64,000 bases of DNA from Pseudoflavonifractor sp. AF19-9AC (GCF_003478995.1 NZ_QUGI01000004.1:108507-172506), one strand, 5' to 3'; counted from the stretch's first letter, positions 24,668 through 33,518 are shown. Notes: a model not told the origin generated them from the letters alone. A program made the numbers and translations.

Positions 24668-25843
24668 ATGACATTGGGAGAAAACCTGCAGAACCTGCGG
24701 AAAGAAAAGGGGCTGTCCCAGGAAGAAGTAGCCAAGGCCCTGTTTGTGACCCGCCAGACCATCTCCAAGTGGGAAACCGGTAAGGCAGAACCAGGTGTAA
24801 GTAATTTGAAAGCCCTGGCAGAACTGTATGGGGTGACCTTGGAGCAGCTGGTCCTGTGGGAGACCCCTCAGGTTGTGAAACACGCGGATTCCACTTTGCA
24901 TGATTCGCACGTAAAAGAGCGCTCCCTTTCTTATCTGTTCTGGACCGCTCTGTTGATCGCTGTCACCGTTATGGTGGGTATCTATACCATGGAGAATGAT
25001 CGGAGTGTCAGCATTCCATTCTCCCTGATTGCCATGGTGATCGGAATTTGGGTTCGGTACCCCGCCATGTGGATTGTCATCCAGTGCATTTTTACGGTAT
25101 CTTTGCTCTTTAGTGGGGTTATCCTGTTTCTGGGTGACCATATGGGATGGCTCCATCTGCTGGTCAATGGGGGATATATTTTGGTTATGTACACTCCCTC
25201 AATTCGGAGGCGATTTGGCATGAAAAAGAATGTGCCTATGACCGTTCTGGGAATCACCGGCCCCACCGGAGCCGGTAAAACCACTGCGCTGCGCGAGGTA
25301 GAGAAACTGGGTGGTTCGGTCATCGACTGTGATGTCGTGTACCACGAGCTTCTGGAAAGTGATTTAACCTTACAGAGGATGTTGGAGAGTGCATTTGGCC
25401 CCCTTCGGAATGAGAGCGGCGCCATCGATCGGAAAAAACTGGGGACCATTGTTTTTGGCGACCCGGAAAAGCTGAAAAAGCTCAATACCATCGCCCAGAC
25501 CGCCACGGTGAAACGAACGCAGGAACGATTGGAGGAGTACCGCGCCAAGGGGAAAACTCTGGTGGCCATCGACGCCATCGGCCTGCTGGAGAGCCCGCTG
25601 AAGGATTTGTGCAGTGCCACGGTGGCCGTGATTGCTCCGCCGGAGGTGCGGGTGAAACGTATTATGGCCCGGGAGAGTATTTCTGAGGAGTACGCCTGGT
25701 CCCGGGTGAGGGCTCAGAAGCCGGACGATTATTTTACCCAGGGGTGCGATTACACCCTTTGGAATGACTGTGCTGGGCCGGAAGAATTTGCTCTTCAGGC
25801 CAAGACGCTGATTGAATCAATTTTAGGCAAGGACATACAATAA
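24668..25843 (+). CDS. XRE regulator - membrane domain - dephospho-CoA kinase composite
   Basis: A single 391-codon frame with three parts. Residues 1-64 are an XRE helix-turn-helix (LSQEEVAKALFVTRQTISKW). Residues about 84-180 hold three to four membrane segments (LFWTALLIAVTVMVGIYTM onward). Residues 185-391 are a full-length CoaE-like dephospho-CoA kinase with P-loop GPTGAGKT (198-205), IDCDVVYHELL and RVRAQKPDDYF. CoaE phosphorylates dephospho-CoA to CoA. An internal ATG at 25220 (residue 185) has GGAGG 9 nt before it, so CoaE may also be made alone. Whether the cell makes a fusion, a separate kinase or both is unresolved. I start at ATG 24668, after AAGGTGAGG, in preference to GTG 24659. 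Confidence 0.8.
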   Translation: MTLGENLQNLRKEKGLSQEEVAKALFVTRQTISKWETGKAEPGVSNLKALAELYGVTLEQLVLWETPQVVKHADSTLHDSHVKERSLSYLFWTALLIAVTVMVGIYTMENDRSVSIPFSLIAMVIGIWVRYPAMWIVIQCIFTVSLLFSGVILFLGDHMGWLHLLVNGGYILVMYTPSIRRRFGMKKNVPMTVLGITGPTGAGKTTALREVEKLGGSVIDCDVVYHELLESDLTLQRMLESAFGPLRNESGAIDRKKLGTIVFGDPEKLKKLNTIAQTATVKRTQERLEEYRAKGKTLVAIDAIGLLESPLKDLCSATVAVIAPPEVRVKRIMARESISEEYAWSRVRAQKPDDYFTQGCDYTLWNDCAGPEEFALQAKTLIESILGKDIQ

Positions 25844-25865
25844 AGTCCAAAAGGAGGTTTTTTCA

Positions 25866-27278
25866 ATGGACGAGCGAAAGGAAGAGAGCCGGGGCGAGCA
25901 GCTGCGCCGTGCCCTGGCCTATGAGAAGAAAAACGGCTATGACCGGCTGCAGCCCGGTGAGCTGGAGGCCATGGATGCCTACTGCGTCGGCTATAAGCAG
26001 TTTTTGGACGCGGGCAAAACCGAACGGGAGTGCGTGGACCGCACCATCGCTCTGGCGGAGGCCTCCGGTTTCCGGCCCTATACCCGTGGCATGGAGTTGA
26101 ATGCCGGAGATAAGGTGTATCAGGTCAACCGGGGCAAGGCTATCATGCTGGCCGTGATGGGCAAAAAGAGTCTGGCGGAGGGTGTCAACATTGGCGCCGC
26201 CCACATTGATTCCCCCCGGCTGGATTTGAAGCAGAATCCCCTCTATGAGGCCGATGAGATGGCTTTTCTCAAGACCCACTATTACGGCGGCCTTCGCAAG
26301 TACCAGTGGGTGACCATCCCTCTGGAGCTCCACGGCGTGGTGGCGCTGAAGAGCGGTCAGGTGATTCGGGTGTCTGTAGGCAACGGGGAGGGGGACCCTC
26401 TCTTTACCATCGACGATCTGCTGCCCCACCTGGGCTCCGAGCAGTCCAAGAAGCCCCTGGGTGAGGCCATCCCCGGTGAGAGCCTGAACATCCTGGTGGG
26501 CAGCCGCCCGCTCAGCGACGATGAGGGTAAGGACCGGGTCAAGATCGCGGTGCTGGAGTTGCTGAATCGGAAGTACGGCATTGTGGAGGAGGACTTTATC
26601 TCTGCTGAACTCTCTGCCGTCCCCGCCTTCAACGCCTGTGATATCGGCTTTGATCGCTCCCTCATCGGCGCCTATGGCCACGACGACCGTGTGTGTGCCT
26701 ATGCCGCCCTGGCCGCCCTTCTGCAGCTGGGCACGCCGGAGCGCACCGCCATCTGCATGCTGGCGGATAAGGAGGAAATTGGCTCCGAGGGCGTCACCGG
26801 CATGAAGTCTGAGTGCTTTGACACCTTTATGGCCGACCTCTGTGCGGGCCAGGGCGTGCTGCCCCGGGCCTGCTATGAGAAGTCCTTCTGCCTGTCCGCC
26901 GACGTGACGGCGGCCTATGACCCCAACTTTGCCGATGTGTACGAGAAGCGCAACAGCGCCTTTGTAAACTACGGCATGGGCCTTTGCAAGTACACCGGAG
27001 CCCGGGGCAAGTCCGGCGCCTCCGATGCCTCCGCCGAGGTGGTCGCCTACGCCCGCCGGGTGCTGGATGAGGCCAATGTGGTGTGGCAGATGGCCGAGCT
27101 GGGCAAGGTGGACGCTGGCGGCGGCGGAACGGTAGCCGCCTATATGGCGGAGCGGAACATCGATACTCTGGACGCCGGTGTGCCGGTACTCAGCATGCAC
27201 GCTCCCTTTGAGACCGTGGGCAAACTGGACTGCTATATGACCTTCAAGGGTATGAAGGCTGTGTTTGAGGCAGTTTAA
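25866..27278 (+). CDS. M18 family aminopeptidase
   Basis: A 470-residue zinc metallopeptidase of the M18 (aspartyl aminopeptidase/ApeB) family that trims N-terminal residues from peptides in the cytoplasm. Metal-site motifs are GAAHIDSPRLDLKQ (first His), AYGHDDRVCAYAAL (bridging Asp), LADKEEIGSEG (catalytic Glu pair) and VLSMHAPFE (last His). No signal peptide is present. AAGGAGG precedes ATG 25866, 22 nt after the CoaE stop, so it may share that transcript. A bidirectional terminator follows. Confidence 0.93.
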   Translation: MDERKEESRGEQLRRALAYEKKNGYDRLQPGELEAMDAYCVGYKQFLDAGKTERECVDRTIALAEASGFRPYTRGMELNAGDKVYQVNRGKAIMLAVMGKKSLAEGVNIGAAHIDSPRLDLKQNPLYEADEMAFLKTHYYGGLRKYQWVTIPLELHGVVALKSGQVIRVSVGNGEGDPLFTIDDLLPHLGSEQSKKPLGEAIPGESLNILVGSRPLSDDEGKDRVKIAVLELLNRKYGIVEEDFISAELSAVPAFNACDIGFDRSLIGAYGHDDRVCAYAALAALLQLGTPERTAICMLADKEEIGSEGVTGMKSECFDTFMADLCAGQGVLPRACYEKSFCLSADVTAAYDPNFADVYEKRNSAFVNYGMGLCKYTGARGKSGASDASAEVVAYARRVLDEANVVWQMAELGKVDAGGGGTVAAYMAERNIDTLDAGVPVLSMHAPFETVGKLDCYMTFKGMKAVFEAV

Positions 27279-27286
27279 GGCGCTTG

Positions 27287-27330
27287 AAAAAAGCCTGGAT
27301 GTACGTATCGCACGTACATCCAGGTTTTTT
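27287..27330. terminator. Bidirectional terminator between convergent genes
   Basis: Arms CCTGGATGTACGT / ACGTACATCCAGG with a 5-nt loop are flanked by AAAAAA and TTTTTT. It ends both the M18 gene and the reverse-strand XRE gene. Confidence 0.92.
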
Positions 27331-27363
27331 AATATATAGCAAGTGATTTTACTTGTCAGAAAG

Positions 27364-27948
27364 TCACCGGAGGTTTCGTTCCAGACGCCACACACGGATC
27401 GCCAGTATCAGACAGAGAATGGCACCTGCCGCCTGGAGGACTGGCCAAAGCCAGATGGGAAGGGTAGAGGCGCTGGACACAAGAATGGCTGTGGGACCAT
27501 CTGCACTTCCGATTATTCCATATGTGTAAGCCATAGACGCGGAGGTGGTGAGGGCAAGAATCTGGAGGTAGAGAAAGCTCACCAAAAGAATCACCGGGTC
27601 ATAGGCCAAATACACACAGATGGCGGTAAGCAGCCACCGCAGCAGCCGAAGGTAACGACGTGCGGTAATACGCTGAGATTGATCAATGGCCTGGGAAAGA
27701 ACCTCACCAGCTTCCCCGATGGTGAGACTTTCTTTCTCCATACGTGCACCCTGGAGCAGCTCCACCAGGGAAACACCCAGCACCTGAGCCAGGGGCTCCA
27801 GCAGCTTGACATCGGGGAAGCCCTTTCCGGTCTCCCATTTGGACACCGCCTTGTCCGTTACGTGCAGACGTTCAGCAAGATCCTTCTGTGTCAGACCTTG
27901 TTCTTTGCGGAGCTGGGCCACAAAGGCCCCAAACTGTATGTTATCCAT
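27364..27948 (-). CDS. Membrane-bound XRE regulator with GSADGPT motif
   Basis: A 194-residue protein. Residues 1-66 are an XRE helix-turn-helix (LTQKDLAERLHVTDKAVSKW), followed by a helical linker and two or three membrane segments (about 103-135 and 163-185). Between them, residues 143-159 read YGIIGSADGPTAILVSS. This closely resembles the conserved GIIGGADGPT segment of the beta subunit of sodium-translocating decarboxylases (OadB/GcdB), though the rest of that protein is absent. The start is ATG 27948 after AGGAAAGGGG. Its promoter matches that of the XRE-desulfoferrodoxin gene. The function is unknown; it is perhaps a membrane-tethered sensor. Confidence 0.82.
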   Translation of the reverse strand: MDNIQFGAFVAQLRKEQGLTQKDLAERLHVTDKAVSKWETGKGFPDVKLLEPLAQVLGVSLVELLQGARMEKESLTIGEAGEVLSQAIDQSQRITARRYLRLLRWLLTAICVYLAYDPVILLVSFLYLQILALTTSASMAYTYGIIGSADGPTAILVSSASTLPIWLWPVLQAAGAILCLILAIRVWRLERNLR

Positions 27949-27972
27949 GATTTGACCCCTTTCCTGGGGAAC

Positions 27973-28001
27973 ATTATGCCAAAGGAAGGGAAAAAACGCA
28001 A
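27973..28001 (-). promoter_or_regulatory. Sigma-A promoter of membrane XRE gene
   Basis: On the reverse strand, TTGCGT (28001-27996), a 17-bp spacer and CATAAT (27978-27973). Confidence 0.6.
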
Positions 28002-28009
28002 CCTACGCA
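27998..28009. promoter_or_regulatory. Candidate XRE operator shared with 4894-4905
   Basis: GCAACCTACGCA overlaps the -35. It agrees with GCAATCAACGCA of the other XRE gene at 10 of 12 positions, and the distance to the shared 13-mer is the same in both. Confidence 0.5.
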
Positions 28010-28082
28010 AAGTAGAGTGGGGGAAAAGGAGTAAAAATGGGCCCATCCGTGCATGCTAATGGCCAGAAAAGGAGTGGTACGC

Positions 28083-28796
28083 ATGGAAGAAACGCCCAAT
28101 TCCCAAAATCCGGAGCAGGGTCAGGAGCCCAGCCTGCAGCCCATTGTGGATCTGGGATCCTCTCTCATTCAAAGTAAGCGAGGTACCATTTACGTCCTGA
28201 CCATTGTGGGGCAGATCGAGGGGCATCAGCTGCTGCCTGCCAGCAGCAAAACCACAAAATATGAGCACGTCTTGCCGCTTCTGGCCACGGTGGAGGAGAG
28301 TGACCAAATTGATGGTCTGCTTGTTTTGCTCAATACGGTGGGCGGAGACATTGAGGCGGGGCTAGCCATTGCGGAGCTCATTGCCAGTATGACCAAGCCA
28401 ACGGTCTCTCTGGTGCTGGGAGGCGGCCACTCGATCGGCGTACCGCTGGCTGTGTCAGCAAAGAAATCCTTCATTGCGCCTTCAGCGGCAATGACCATCC
28501 ATCCGGTACGGCTCAACGGATTGGTCATTGGTGTGCCCCAGACCTTCTACTACTTTGAGCGGATTCAGGAACGAATCATTCAATTTGTAACGGCCAACAG
28601 CACTGTAAAAAGGGAAGACTTTACAAAGCTAATGCTCCAAACCGGGGAACTGGTGGCCGACGTGGGCAGCGTCATTTACGGTGAAGAGGCGGTGCAGCTG
28701 GGCCTCATTGACCGGATCGGGGGACTGGGGGATGCACTGACCTGCCTCCATGGGCAAATCCTGGCGCAAAAGGGAAACGGAGAGGGCGAGAGATAA
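28083..28796 (+). CDS. ClpP-fold serine protease (TepA/YmfB-like)
   Basis: A 237-residue ClpP/crotonase-fold peptidase of the translocation-enhancing TepA type. The oxyanion strand is VLLNTVGGDIEAGLAIAELI, the nucleophile serine is in GGGHSIGVPLAVSA, and the histidine is in AMTIHPVRLNG. An N-terminal acidic, glutamine-rich tail precedes the fold. No signal peptide is seen. In Bacillus the homologous gene is next to ftsK/spoIIIE, and here too ftsK lies 1 kb downstream with uppP between. The start ATG 28083 follows GGAGTGG; the frame opens at 28053 without a site. Confidence 0.85.
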   Translation: MEETPNSQNPEQGQEPSLQPIVDLGSSLIQSKRGTIYVLTIVGQIEGHQLLPASSKTTKYEHVLPLLATVEESDQIDGLLVLLNTVGGDIEAGLAIAELIASMTKPTVSLVLGGGHSIGVPLAVSAKKSFIAPSAAMTIHPVRLNGLVIGVPQTFYYFERIQERIIQFVTANSTVKREDFTKLMLQTGELVADVGSVIYGEEAVQLGLIDRIGGLGDALTCLHGQILAQKGNGEGER

Positions 28797-28904
28797 CTCC
28801 TCCTCCGTTTACATAATTGATAAGAAAAAGTCTGGTATTTCCGGGTGGGTTGTGTTAATATAGTAGCAGTGATTTTATGGCATTTTCCATGGGAGGTACA
28901 TATT

Positions 28905-29762
28905 GTGTCGTATTTAATGTCTGCCGTTCTGGGCTTTGTCCAGGGTGTGGCTGAGTTTCTGCCCATCTCCAGCTCCGGCCATTTGACCCTGCTGCAGTAT
29001 TTCTTCGGTATGTCCGAACCTGACCAGCTTTTTAATATTTTGCTCCACTTTGCCACTTTGCTGGCCGTGTGCATCTACTATTTCCAGGATGTCGTGGAGA
29101 TGATCGAGGAGTTTTTCCGCGGCATTGCCGCCATCTTCTCCCGCCGTCCTGCCCAGGGCAATCCGCCGGAGGCTCGGCGGCTGGTGCTGCTGGTGATTGT
29201 GGGTACGCTGCCCCTGTTTGTGGTTATGCTCGTCAAAGACCAGGTGGAAGCGCTGGGAAGCAGCCCTGTTTTTGTCAGCTGCGCCCTGCTGGTCACCGGA
29301 TGCGTGCTGTTTCTCTCTGACCGGATGGCAGGGGGGAGAAAGACGGCCCGCAACGCCACACTGAAGGACGTGCTGCTGGTGGGCGTAGCCCAGGGCTGTG
29401 CCACTATTCCTGGCCTGTCCCGGTCCGGCTGTACCATCTCCGCCGGTATGGCGGTGGGCTTTGACCGTAAGTTTGCCGTGCGCTATTCCTTCCTGATGTC
29501 TCTTCCTGCCGTTCTGGGCGCCACCATTCTGGAGGTCAAGGATGTGTTGGGCGCAGAGGGCGGGTTGCCTGAGGGAGCTCTGCCCAAGTATCTGCTGGGT
29601 ATGGTAATTGCCGGCGTGGTGGGCTATTTCTCCATTCAGCTGGTGAATCTGCTGGCCTCTAAGGGTAAATTCGGAGCCTTTGCCTACTACTGCTGGGCCG
29701 CTGGCCTGATTTGCCTGGTTCTTACCCTTATGGGCTGGACCCTGGTCCCTGCGGCGGTATAA
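28905..29762 (+). CDS. uppP: Undecaprenyl-diphosphatase UppP/BacA
   Basis: A 285-residue polytopic membrane phosphatase that recycles undecaprenyl diphosphate to the monophosphate carrier for cell-wall synthesis. The two catalytic repeats are GVAEFLPISSSGHLTLLQYF (about 13-32) and CATIPGLSRSGCTISAGMAV (about 165-184). The start is GTG 28905, 8 nt after GGGAGG; the frame is open from 28845 but without a site. Loss or gain of this activity affects bacitracin sensitivity. A convincing promoter was not found in the 108 bp upstream. Confidence 0.95.
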   Translation: MSYLMSAVLGFVQGVAEFLPISSSGHLTLLQYFFGMSEPDQLFNILLHFATLLAVCIYYFQDVVEMIEEFFRGIAAIFSRRPAQGNPPEARRLVLLVIVGTLPLFVVMLVKDQVEALGSSPVFVSCALLVTGCVLFLSDRMAGGRKTARNATLKDVLLVGVAQGCATIPGLSRSGCTISAGMAVGFDRKFAVRYSFLMSLPAVLGATILEVKDVLGAEGGLPEGALPKYLLGMVIAGVVGYFSIQLVNLLASKGKFGAFAYYCWAAGLICLVLTLMGWTLVPAAV

Positions 29763-29789
29763 TCCTTTTCTGGGAAAGGACGTAACACA

Positions 29790-32516
29790 ATGGCATCCAC
29801 ACGAAAGAAACCGGGCGGCGGCAGCCGTGCCGCTTCCACGTCCAAATTAAAAGGCAGTAAAAGCAGTAAAAGTAGTGCCAGATCCAGGACCTCCGCACCT
29901 ACCCCCCGGCCTTTTCGCCGGGAGGCGGGGGCGGTGGTCTGTCTCTTGCTGGCCGTTTTTGCTGCTTTCGGATATTTTAATCTGAAGGCCATCTTCATCG
30001 ACTTTTTCTGCGGGATCCTGAAGGGACTGATCGGTTACGGCTATTGGCTGGTGCCCCCGGTACTGCTGCTGAGCGCTTATATTCTGGCCTTTCATCGGGG
30101 CCGTCCGGTACGCCTGCGGCTTACCTGTGCCCTGCTGCTGCCGTTGATGCTGGCGGGTCTGATTCACGGCGTTCTGGTCAAGCCTATGGCCTGGGACGGA
30201 GCGCTGATCAAGACCCTGTGGTCCACCGGTGAGACGCTGAAGTCCGGCGGTGTGCTGGGCGGCGTACTGGCGCAGGCCTGTGTCGTGCTCTTCACCAGCC
30301 TGGGCAGCACCATTATTTTCGCCATGGGCGGAATCCTGATGGGGCTGGCAGCCTTCAATCGCTCTCTCATTGATGTGGCGGACTGGATTTTCAATCGTCC
30401 CCAGTACGAGTATGAGCCGGAGCCCGAACCGGTCCGCCGCAAACGGCCGGAACCCGTCGCGGAAGCACGTGGGGCTCGGGAGGCGCGGGTATCTGCGCCT
30501 GCGGCACACCGGGCTCCCATCGATATTCCGGTGGATGAGGGACCGCTGGCAGACCAGACGCCTGTCACTGCCCCGGAAAAGAAAAAGCGCGGCTTCTTTG
30601 ACCGTAAGGCCCGGGTTCCTTCGCCCGATCAGCTGCTCACCGGGCAGCCGGCCGCTCAGCCGGAACCCAAGGCAGAACCGAAGCCGGAGGTGGAAGCTAT
30701 TACGGAGCCGGTTCAGCCGGAACCGGAATTTGTCACCGAACCGGTGCTGGCCCCCAAGCCAATTCCTGTGGTTCCTCCCGTCACGGTGGCGCCGCCCACA
30801 CCGCCCGCGCCCGCTGCACCCGAGGCCCCGCCCAAAGCGGCAGTTTCCGAACCCGCCAAGGTTACCCGGGAGGAGGCCCAGGTGGAAGCGGCCAAGGTGG
30901 CTCAGGACATTCAGGACACCATGGACCAGGGAACATCGCCCTATCAGTATCCGCCCCTTTCCTTGTTGAAGGAAGGACCGGGGGACATTGGGGGAGAGGC
31001 TCTGGCCGAGCTCAATGCCAACCGTCAGCGGCTGACCGACACCATCCACTCCTTCGGCATCGACGCCAACATCACCCACGTGACCCGGGGTCCCTCGGTG
31101 ACCCGGTACGAGCTGGAGCTGGACCAGGGTGTTCGCCTCAACAAGCTGACCAACCTGTCTGACGACATTGCTCTGGCCCTGGGCGCCACCGGTGTTCGCA
31201 TCGCCCCCATTCCCGATCAGATCTCCATGGTGGGCATCGAGGTGCCCAACAAGCTGGTTTCTCCGGTGAATATTCACTCGGTCATCGGCTCCAAGGCCTT
31301 TACCGACAGCGCCTCCAAGGTGTCCTTCGCAGTGGGCAAGGACATCGGCGGCAACTGCATCGTAGGCAACATCGCAAAAATGCCCCACCTGCTCATTGCC
31401 GGTACCACTGGCTCCGGTAAGTCGGTGTGCACCAACTCCCTGATTATTTCCTTGTTGTACAAGGCCACTCCGGAGGAGGTTCGCCTCATTATGGTCGACC
31501 CCAAGATGGTGGAGCTGGGCATCTACAACGGCATTCCCCATCTGCTCATCCCCGTGGTCACCGACCCCAAAAAGGCGGCCGGTGCCCTGCAATGGGCGGT
31601 CACCGAGATGATGAAGCGCTACCGCACCTTCTCTGAGGTGGGCGTGCGGGATCTGGCTTCCTACAATGCCCTGGCCGCCAAAACCGAGGGCATGGAAAAG
31701 ATGCCCCAGGTGGTGGTCATCATCGACGAGCTGGCCGATTTGATGCTGGTGGCCGCCAAGGAGGTGGAGGAATCCATCTGCCGCGTGGCTCAGATGGGCC
31801 GTGCCTCGGGCATGCACCTGATCATCGCCACCCAGCGTCCCTCCGCGGATGTCATTACCGGCCTCATGAAGGCCAACATCCCCAGCCGCATCGCCTTTGC
31901 AGTGGCCTCCAGTCTGGAATCCCGTATCATTCTGGACATCACCGGCGCGGAGAAGCTGGTGGGCCGGGGCGATATGCTTTACTTCCCTCTGGGCTCCGGA
32001 AAGCCCACCCGTGTGCAGGGCTGTCTCATCACCGACCAGGAAGTGGCCTCGGTGGTGGACTTCGTCAAGCGCAGCGGCACTGCCCAGTATGATGACGCCG
32101 TCATGCAGGAGATTGAGCAGCATGCGGCCGAGAAGGAGAAGGGCGCCAAAGGCGTGGGCGGTTCGGCCCCCGATGACGTGGACAGTGAGTTCGACGAGCT
32201 CATTGACGCCGCCGCCGAGGTGGTGGTGGAGACAGGCCAGGCCTCAGTGTCCATGCTCCAGCGCCGGCTGAAGCTGGGCTATGCCCGGGCCGCCCGGCTG
32301 GTGGACCAGCTGGAGGAGAAGGGGATTGTGGGGCCCTTTGAGGGCAGCAAGCCCCGCCAGCTACTCATCACCAAGGAGCAGTGGCAGGAGATGAAATACC
32401 GGCAGGGCACGTCCACGCCGCTCTCTCAGCCTGTCCCCCAGGAGACAGTCCAGGATCAGGCGCCGCCCTTCGATGTGGAGGATGCACTGGACCGGACGGA
32501 GGAGGATACCCTGTAA
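29790..32516 (+). CDS. DNA translocase FtsK/SpoIIIE
   Basis: A 908-residue septal DNA pump. The N-terminus is basic and Ser-rich. Four membrane segments fall in about 48-200. A long proline/glutamate/alanine-rich linker (about 205-390, rich in PEPEP repeats) precedes the alpha/beta motor domain (about 395-800), with Walker A AGTTGSGKSVCTNSL (about 534-548) and Walker B VVVIIDELADLMLVA. The gamma winged helix at about 810-870 (SMLQRRLKLGYARAARLVDQ) would read KOPS/SRS sequences. In spore formers such a protein clears the chromosome from the septum and can pump DNA into the forespore. It is 27 nt downstream of uppP. Confidence 0.94.
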   Translation: MASTRKKPGGGSRAASTSKLKGSKSSKSSARSRTSAPTPRPFRREAGAVVCLLLAVFAAFGYFNLKAIFIDFFCGILKGLIGYGYWLVPPVLLLSAYILAFHRGRPVRLRLTCALLLPLMLAGLIHGVLVKPMAWDGALIKTLWSTGETLKSGGVLGGVLAQACVVLFTSLGSTIIFAMGGILMGLAAFNRSLIDVADWIFNRPQYEYEPEPEPVRRKRPEPVAEARGAREARVSAPAAHRAPIDIPVDEGPLADQTPVTAPEKKKRGFFDRKARVPSPDQLLTGQPAAQPEPKAEPKPEVEAITEPVQPEPEFVTEPVLAPKPIPVVPPVTVAPPTPPAPAAPEAPPKAAVSEPAKVTREEAQVEAAKVAQDIQDTMDQGTSPYQYPPLSLLKEGPGDIGGEALAELNANRQRLTDTIHSFGIDANITHVTRGPSVTRYELELDQGVRLNKLTNLSDDIALALGATGVRIAPIPDQISMVGIEVPNKLVSPVNIHSVIGSKAFTDSASKVSFAVGKDIGGNCIVGNIAKMPHLLIAGTTGSGKSVCTNSLIISLLYKATPEEVRLIMVDPKMVELGIYNGIPHLLIPVVTDPKKAAGALQWAVTEMMKRYRTFSEVGVRDLASYNALAAKTEGMEKMPQVVVIIDELADLMLVAAKEVEESICRVAQMGRASGMHLIIATQRPSADVITGLMKANIPSRIAFAVASSLESRIILDITGAEKLVGRGDMLYFPLGSGKPTRVQGCLITDQEVASVVDFVKRSGTAQYDDAVMQEIEQHAAEKEKGAKGVGGSAPDDVDSEFDELIDAAAEVVVETGQASVSMLQRRLKLGYARAARLVDQLEEKGIVGPFEGSKPRQLLITKEQWQEMKYRQGTSTPLSQPVPQETVQDQAPPFDVEDALDRTEEDTL

Positions 32517-32642
32517 CCGGTAGGTACAGCCAGACGACAAATATTTCATTTTCATTAAATTTACCCCCAGCCCCTTTACAGAACGGGGATTTGGAGTTAG
32601 ACTAAACCCATATGATGCAGGATTTTCGAGGAGGTGTTTTCA

Positions 32643-32894
32643 ATGGGAGATATGGATTTTACGCGTAAATTCAGTCTGGGTGATCAGCGGGATTTGGAGA
32701 TTAAGGCGATTCTTTCCTCCGTCTATCAGGCGCTGCAGGAGAAGGGCTACAATCCCATCAACCAGATTGTGGGCTACATCCTGTCTGAAGACCCTACCTA
32801 TATTACCAACCACAACAATGCCCGTGCCATGATCCGCAAGGTGGATCGGGACGAGCTGCTTCAGACCCTGGTGAAGTATTACCTGACCCATTGA
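32643..32894 (+). CDS. IreB family regulatory phosphoprotein (DUF965/YrzL)
   Basis: An 83-residue cytoplasmic protein with the diagnostic [10 protein letters not shown] start and [20 protein letters not shown]. IreB in enterococci is a substrate of the PASTA kinase IreK and lowers cephalosporin tolerance; orthologues occur widely in Firmicutes, usually near ruvX and alaS. Those partners are absent here, and it sits between ftsK and a DUF523 gene. Threonines that could be phosphorylated lie near the N-terminus and in the middle. GAGGAGG is 8 nt before ATG 32643. A hairpin terminator follows. Confidence 0.9.
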   Translation: MGDMDFTRKFSLGDQRDLEIKAILSSVYQALQEKGYNPINQIVGYILSEDPTYITNHNNARAMIRKVDRDELLQTLVKYYLTH

Positions 32895-32907
32895 GTTTAT
32901 CAATCGC

Positions 32908-32940
32908 GGCCCGGCGCTTTGGAAGGCGCCGGGCCCTTTT
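32908..32940 (+). terminator. Terminator after ireB-type gene
   Basis: A 10-bp stem (GGCCCGGCGC / GCGCCGGGCC) with an 8-nt loop, followed by CTTTTC. It sits between the ireB-type and DUF523 genes and may permit some read-through. Confidence 0.8.
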
Positions 32941-32957
32941 CATAGGAGGAAGCCAAC

Positions 32958-33398
32958 ATGAACATTCTCATCAGCCGCTGTCTGCTAGGGGAGCCCTGCC
33001 GCTACGACGGCCAGAGCCGTCCAGTGCCTGAGATCCGGCAGCTGGAAGAGGCAGGTCACGTCCTGATCCCGGTCTGCCCCGAGGTGGCCGGTGGTCTGTC
33101 TACGCCGCGGCCTCCCGCGGAGCGGCAAGCAGACGGTCGAGTGGTCAACGAAGCCGGTGGGGACGTGACGGAAGCGTACCGGAAGGGAGTGGAGCTGGCC
33201 GTCGCCCTGGCCAAAAAGCATGGCTGTCAGGCGGCAATCCTGAAAGCCAAGTCTCCCTCCTGCGGCAGCGGTACCATCTACGACGGTACCTTTTCCCGCC
33301 GCCTGATTCCAGGCTGGGGCGTGGCAGCGGAGCAGCTTCGTGAGCTGGGGGTGACCGTCGTGGACGAGAACGGCTGGCAGGCTCTTTTAAACCGGTAG
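32958..33398 (+). CDS. DUF523 family protein
   Basis: A 146-residue cytoplasmic protein of the DUF523 family. The conserved cysteines lie in ISRCLLGEPCRYDG (about 5-18), PVCPEVAGGL (about 45-54) and the SPSCGSGTIYDG segment (about 99-110). This pattern suggests a metal or iron-sulfur site. Function is unestablished; the family is sometimes found fused to DUF1722. AGGAGG precedes ATG 32958. No promoter of its own is obvious. Confidence 0.85.
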   Translation: MNILISRCLLGEPCRYDGQSRPVPEIRQLEEAGHVLIPVCPEVAGGLSTPRPPAERQADGRVVNEAGGDVTEAYRKGVELAVALAKKHGCQAAILKAKSPSCGSGTIYDGTFSRRLIPGWGVAAEQLRELGVTVVDENGWQALLNR

Positions 33399-33456
33399 TC
33401 CTTAAAAATCCATCGAAAGTGGTCTGACGATAAAAAATTTAGGCGGTCCCGGGTCC

Positions 33457-33485
33457 GTATGAAACCTCCTGTCAAGGAGATACTG
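33457..33485 (+). promoter_or_regulatory. Candidate sigma-F-type promoter of sigG
   Basis: GTATG (33457-33461), a 14-bp spacer and GGAGATACTG (33476-33485). From memory of the Bacillus consensus, the -10 fits GGNNANAHTR completely and the -35 fits GYATA at 4 of 5 positions. Transcription would start near 33491-33493, inside the loop or 3' arm of the leader hairpin. Confidence 0.55.
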
Positions 33486-33518
33486 AAAACACAGTATCAT
33501 CCAAGACAGGAGGTTTTT
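33462..33518 (+). promoter_or_regulatory. Long hairpin occluding sigG ribosome binding site
   Basis: A 12-bp perfect outer stem (33462-33473 with 33505-33516) pairs CCTCCT with the sigG site AGGAGG. A 7-bp inner stem (33479-33485 with 33492-33498) has the loop AAAACA. The 3' arm runs into TTTTT, so the element could also act as a terminator for upstream transcripts. Confidence 0.7.

Noticed and set aside
29847..32123. A 758-codon open frame on the reverse strand
   Set aside because: Antisense shadow of ftsK; composition is dominated by His, Gly and Arg as expected for a shadow frame.
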